A stretch of 64,000 nt of DNA from Gemmatimonadota bacterium (lineage in GTDB: Bacteria > Latescibacterota > UBA2968 > GCA-2709665), in NCBI GenBank assembly GCA_028877215.1, contig JAPPFJ010000007.1:62001-126000 (forward strand). The letters are read 5' to 3'. The first letter of the stretch is position 1, and every line of letters starts with the position of its first letter. Shown piece after piece: positions 61,375 to 64,000 of the stretch. The notes beneath the pieces are model-generated. The model did not search any database. It was not told the origin of the DNA and saw nothing but the letters and a program-made list of their open reading frames with translations. Both the position numbers and the translations under genes were made by a program.

Positions 61375-61929
61375 TCAGGCCGCTTCGGCAGCCTGGAACG
61401 GCATGCCAAAGCGCCTGAGTAATTCAAATGCCTCTTCATCGGTTCCGGCCGTTGTGACGATGGTTACGTCAAGGCCTCTGACCTGATCGATCTCGTCGTA
61501 GTTGATTTCCGGAAAGATGATCTGCTCCCGGACGCCCACGGTATAATTCCCCCTGCCGTCGAAGGCATTGGGGGACAAACCTCTGAAATCGCGCGTGCGC
61601 GGTATGGCAAAGGCAAAAAAACGATCGAGAAACTCATACATCCTGTCTCGGCGCAACGTGACGGCGCACCCGACCGGCATGCCCTCGCGCAGTTTGAAAT
61701 TCGAGACGGATTTCTTGGCCCGACGTATCGACGGGCGCTGCCCCGCGATGGTCGACAGATCCGCGATGGCGCTGTCGATCGCCTTCGGATTCTGGACGGC
61801 CTCACCGATCCCCATGTTCAGGACGATCTTCTCAATCCTGGGTACCTGCATCCGATTCTTGTAGGCGAAGTGTGAGACCATCGCCGGTACGATCTCGTTG
61901 TTGTATATTTCACGAAGTCGCGCAGCCAT
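61375..61929 (-). CDS. rplE: 50S ribosomal protein L5
   Basis: 184 residues from the ATG at 61929 ([17 protein letters not shown]); open frame upstream is intergenic and overlaps rpl[38 protein letters not shown] and [17 protein letters not shown] identify L5. It binds 5S rRNA and contacts P-site tRNA. Confidence 0.95.
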   Translation of the reverse strand: MAARLREIYNNEIVPAMVSHFAYKNRMQVPRIEKIVLNMGIGEAVQNPKAIDSAIADLSTIAGQRPSIRRAKKSVSNFKLREGMPVGCAVTLRRDRMYEFLDRFFAFAIPRTRDFRGLSPNAFDGRGNYTVGVREQIIFPEINYDEIDQVRGLDVTIVTTAGTDEEAFELLRRFGMPFQAAEAA

Positions 61930-61942
61930 ACAACCCTCGCTA

Positions 61943-62269
61943 TCAACTCGCTTCGGTAATCTGTTCGCCGCTCTTGACCGAAAGCCGTATCCGTACGCCG
62001 TTCTCCAGTCTCTGCCGGCGTATCCTCGTCGGTTCGTCGGTCTGCGGATCAATCAGCATGAGTTTGGAGATATGTACGGGCGCCTCTTTCTCGATGATAC
62101 CACCCTGCTGGTTCTTGGGCCCCGGCTTGGTATGACGTTTGATGAAGTTAACGCCCTCAACAAGCGCACGCGCCTTTTTCGGGAATACTCTCAATACGCG
62201 TCCGCGTCTCCCCGCGTCCACGCCCCCGATGACCTCGACCTGGTCTCCCTTTCGAAGATGAGTTTTCAT
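61943..62269 (-). CDS. rplX: 50S ribosomal protein L24
   Basis: 108 residues. The KOW motif is [20 protein letters not shown]; then [19 protein letters not shown] and the Glu-rich linker. An assembly-initiator protein of the large subunit, between rplN and rplE as expected. Confidence 0.95.
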   Translation of the reverse strand: MKTHLRKGDQVEVIGGVDAGRRGRVLRVFPKKARALVEGVNFIKRHTKPGPKNQQGGIIEKEAPVHISKLMLIDPQTDEPTRIRRQRLENGVRIRLSVKSGEQITEAS

Positions 62270-62297
62270 CTATCGACTCTCCTCGTCGTCGAAATAA

Positions 62298-62666
62298 TCA
62301 AACCACTTCCGCCGCCAGAGAAACAATCCGCATGAACCTCCTGTCGCGCAGCTCCCGTGCAACAGGGCCGAAAATGCGGGTTGCCCTGGGTTCTCCTTCG
62401 GCGTTAATCAGAACCGCCGCATTGTCGTCGAAGCGAATGTAGGAACCGTCGGAACGTCGAGCCTCTTTTTTGGTCCGAACAATGACCGCCCGCGCGACTT
62501 CTCCTTTTTTCACAGCGCTGTTGGGCTGGGCGTCCTTTACCGAGACCACGATCGTATCGCCCAGGCCGGCATATTTTCTCCGGGACCCGCCGAGTACCCT
62601 GAAACACATGACTTTTCGGGCACCGCTGTTGTCGGCGCAGTTCAAGACCGTCTGTTCAGTAACCAT
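62298..62666 (-). CDS. rplN: 50S ribosomal protein L14
   Basis: 122 residues. [36 protein letters not shown] and [17 protein letters not shown] are the L14 signatures. It sits at the subunit interface and binds the silencing factor RsfS in other bacteria. Confidence 0.96.
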   Translation of the reverse strand: MVTEQTVLNCADNSGARKVMCFRVLGGSRRKYAGLGDTIVVSVKDAQPNSAVKKGEVARAVIVRTKKEARRSDGSYIRFDDNAAVLINAEGEPRATRIFGPVARELRDRRFMRIVSLAAEVV

Positions 62667-62679
62667 CCGCCGATTCTCC

Positions 62680-62946
62680 CTATTGAACCTTTTCCAGAAT
62701 CTCTGTAAGACGCCACCGTTTTGTCTTGCTGATCGGGCGGGTCTCCATAATCAGTACGGTGTCGCCGGCATTCGCGGAGTTGTTCTCGTCGTGCGCCGCG
62801 AATTTGGAACGACGACGGACGACCTTGCCGTAAAGCGGATGCGGCGTTCGCCAGGTGACTTCCACGACGATTGTCTTATTGGCCTGATTGCTCAGCACCC
62901 GACCCACAAGGGTTTTTCGACGTCCGCGCGCGTCGGTTTGTGCCAT
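62680..62946 (-). CDS. rpsQ: 30S ribosomal protein S17
   Basis: 88 residues. [39 protein letters not shown] and [20 protein letters not shown] identify S17, a primary 16S rRNA-binding protein. Three bases separate it from rpmC. Confidence 0.95.
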   Translation of the reverse strand: MAQTDARGRRKTLVGRVLSNQANKTIVVEVTWRTPHPLYGKVVRRRSKFAAHDENNSANAGDTVLIMETRPISKTKRWRLTEILEKVQ

Positions 62947-62949
62947 AGT

Positions 62950-63195
62950 CTAGTTTCCTTCCGATCCGGTGGATTCGGTACCGGCCGCACCGGTAGAGGC
63001 GTTCAGCTCCAGTGCGCGCTCCCTCAGTACCGTTCTGATTCGGGCGATGTCCCTCCGGACCGACTTCACCCGGAGTGGATTGTCCAGCTGCTGTGTGACA
63101 AGCTGAATTCTCAGGTTTGACAACTCCTCGAGTCTGTCGCCAAGCAACTCATCGACCTCGCCCTGCGTCATCTGACGAATCTCGCTGGCTTTCAT
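62950..63195 (-). CDS. rpmC: 50S ribosomal protein L29 with short Ser/Thr/Gly tail
   Basis: 81 residues. [18 protein letters not shown] and [20 protein letters not shown] are L29; the final ~17 residues ([17 protein letters not shown]) are an extra low-complexity tail. Its start overlaps the rplP stop by four bases. L29 lies at the peptide exit and helps dock SRP and trigger factor. Confidence 0.94.
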   Translation of the reverse strand: MKASEIRQMTQGEVDELLGDRLEELSNLRIQLVTQQLDNPLRVKSVRRDIARIRTVLRERALELNASTGAAGTESTGSEGN

Positions 63196-63611
63196 TGCTC
63201 GGTGTCTCCCCGTTCGATGAACCGGGTCTTTATGGGCATCTTGTGGCCGGCCTTGCGCATAGCTTCCCGGGCGCTCTCCCGCTCAACTCCGTCGATTTCG
63301 AACATGATGCGCCCCGGCTTTACAACCGCCACCCAGTATTCGGGATTCCCTTTGCCCTTGCCCATTCGGGTCTCGGCGGGCTTGATGGTGACCGGTTTGT
63401 CGGGAAACAGCCGGATCCAAACCTTTCCTCCGCGCCCGAGTGCGCGGGTGATGGCCACACGCGCCGCCTCGATCTGCCGGCTGGTGATCCAGGCGGGTTC
63501 CAGCGCCTGGAGTGCGAATTCCCCGAATGCAATCCTGCTCCCCCGATGCGCCATGCCGCGCATACGCCCACGCTGCTGCTTTCGCCACTTGACCCTTTTC
63601 GGCATTAACAT
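63192..63611 (-). CDS. rplP: 50S ribosomal protein L16
   Basis: 139 residues. [38 protein letters not shown] and [19 protein letters not shown] are diagnostic. L16 organises the A-site tRNA elbow region. ATG at residue 3 is an alternative start. Confidence 0.96.
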   Translation of the reverse strand: MLMPKRVKWRKQQRGRMRGMAHRGSRIAFGEFALQALEPAWITSRQIEAARVAITRALGRGGKVWIRLFPDKPVTIKPAETRMGKGKGNPEYWVAVVKPGRIMFEIDGVERESAREAMRKAGHKMPIKTRFIERGDTEQ

Positions 63612-63643
63612 GGAGTCTGATCCTTACAGATCCTCATTACCAA

Positions 63644-64000
63644 TTACTGCGCATGCCCCCCCGGTGTCCGGCGTTCCACGACCTCGCCGTGACACACCCA
63701 GACCTTGACCCCCACCGTGCCCGAGGTTGTAAAGGCCGTCGAGGTTGCGTAGTCGATATCGGCGCGAAGCGTATGCAATGGCACTCTGCCGGCGGGTTCC
63801 GACTTTTCGATCCGCGCCATTTCCGCACCGCCCAGACGCCCTCCGCATACAATCTTGATGCCGTCTGCGCCCATACGCATCGCCGAAGCGATCGCCTTTT
63901 TCATCGCCCGGCGAAACGATACGCGCTGCTCCAGCTGGCGTGCGATATTGTCGGCAACCAGCTGCGCATTCAGTTCCGGCCGCTTGATTTCCTGAATATT
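63644..64000 (-). CDS. rpsC: 30S ribosomal protein S3, C-terminal part (runs off the right edge)
   Basis: 118 codons plus stop are present; the N-terminal half is beyond the window. From the edge it reads [20 protein letters not shown], then [49 protein letters not shown] and [12 protein letters not shown], the conserved C-terminal domain of S3. S3 shapes the mRNA entry channel with S4 and S5. Next gene downstream is rplP after 32 bases. Confidence 0.95.
   Translation of the reverse strand, partial: NIQEIKRPELNAQLVADNIARQLEQRVSFRRAMKKAIASAMRMGADGIKIVCGGRLGGAEMARIEKSEPAGRVPLHTLRADIDYATSTAFTTSGTVGVKVWVCHGEVVERRTPGGHAQ

Noticed and set aside
1..64000. CRISPR arrays, tRNA and rRNA genes
   Set aside because: No regularly spaced short repeats, cloverleaf-like sequences or rRNA segments were recognised by eye; a covariance-model scan would be needed to exclude tRNAs fully.
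37..64000. Recent horizontal transfer of the catabolic run
   Set aside because: Base composition and codon use look similar to the ribosomal region by inspection; no integrase, tRNA target or attachment-site repeats flank it.

Overview
The window looks like one contiguous piece of a GC-rich, Gram-negative, heterotrophic bacterial chromosome. BamD implies an outer membrane. PurL is the long single-chain type with a fused glutaminase, and the S10-spc-alpha ribosomal block has the canonical order. The ribosomal proteins that can vary in zinc binding (S4, S14, L36) all keep their cysteines. The accessory content (mandelate racemase, creatininase, D-aminoacylase, isochorismatase-like, FAH, CoA-transferase, DUF1015, GHL10) resembles uncultured marine or soil lineages such as Latescibacterota/Poribacteria-like phyla. 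That placement is inference from gene content only.

Layout. 1-3.7 kb: a large XRE-SNF2-DUF3883 protein, probably defence-related, with a consensus promoter. 3.9-5.6 kb: a gamma-glutamylcyclotransferase-like protein and a UlaG-like metallohydrolase. 5.6-22.3 kb: a long minus-strand catabolic run (isochorismatase-like, mandelate racemase family, D-aminoacylase, penicillin acylase, SDR, 3-hydroxyacyl-CoA dehydrogenase, CoA-transferase A/B, creatininase, FAH, a fatty acid desaturase overlapping a pair of unknown paralogues, and an alcohol dehydrogenase). 22.5-32.9 kb: a divergent GH38-like protein, an EamA transporter, an M24 peptidase, DUF1015, a D-2-hydroxyacid dehydrogenase, an MFS transporter and a glycosyltransferase. 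33.1-38.3 kb: zapA, a small unknown, nadD, bamD, ribokinase, a stand-alone 61-aa protein and an aldo/keto reductase. 38.6-44.6 kb: HAD phosphatase, purL and folD. 44.7-50 kb: a propeller/SpoIIE sensor split by one stop codon inside a GC-rich palindromic insertion, an adenylate kinase-like protein and a DapA-like lyase. 50.1-53.3 kb: greA with a terminator-bearing leader, rlmD-like and GHL10. 53.3-64 kb: the ribosomal block from rplQ back to a partial rpsC, all on the minus strand.

The most striking pattern is not a gene. At least four families of short (about 130-200 bp) non-coding elements with terminal inverted repeats are scattered through the window. I call them A (six copies or fragments), B (three), C (two) and D (two). 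Several copies fill the space between one gene's stop codon and the next gene's ribosome-binding site, including inside the ribosomal block (rpmD/rplO, rpsM/rpsK, rpoA/rplQ) and in front of folD and adk. Two B copies and one C copy overlap the stop codon of the adjacent gene. One B copy lies nested in an A copy. No transposase gene is present in the window.

I found no rRNA, tRNA or CRISPR array. Many long open frames opposite the real genes are high-GC shadows and are not listed.
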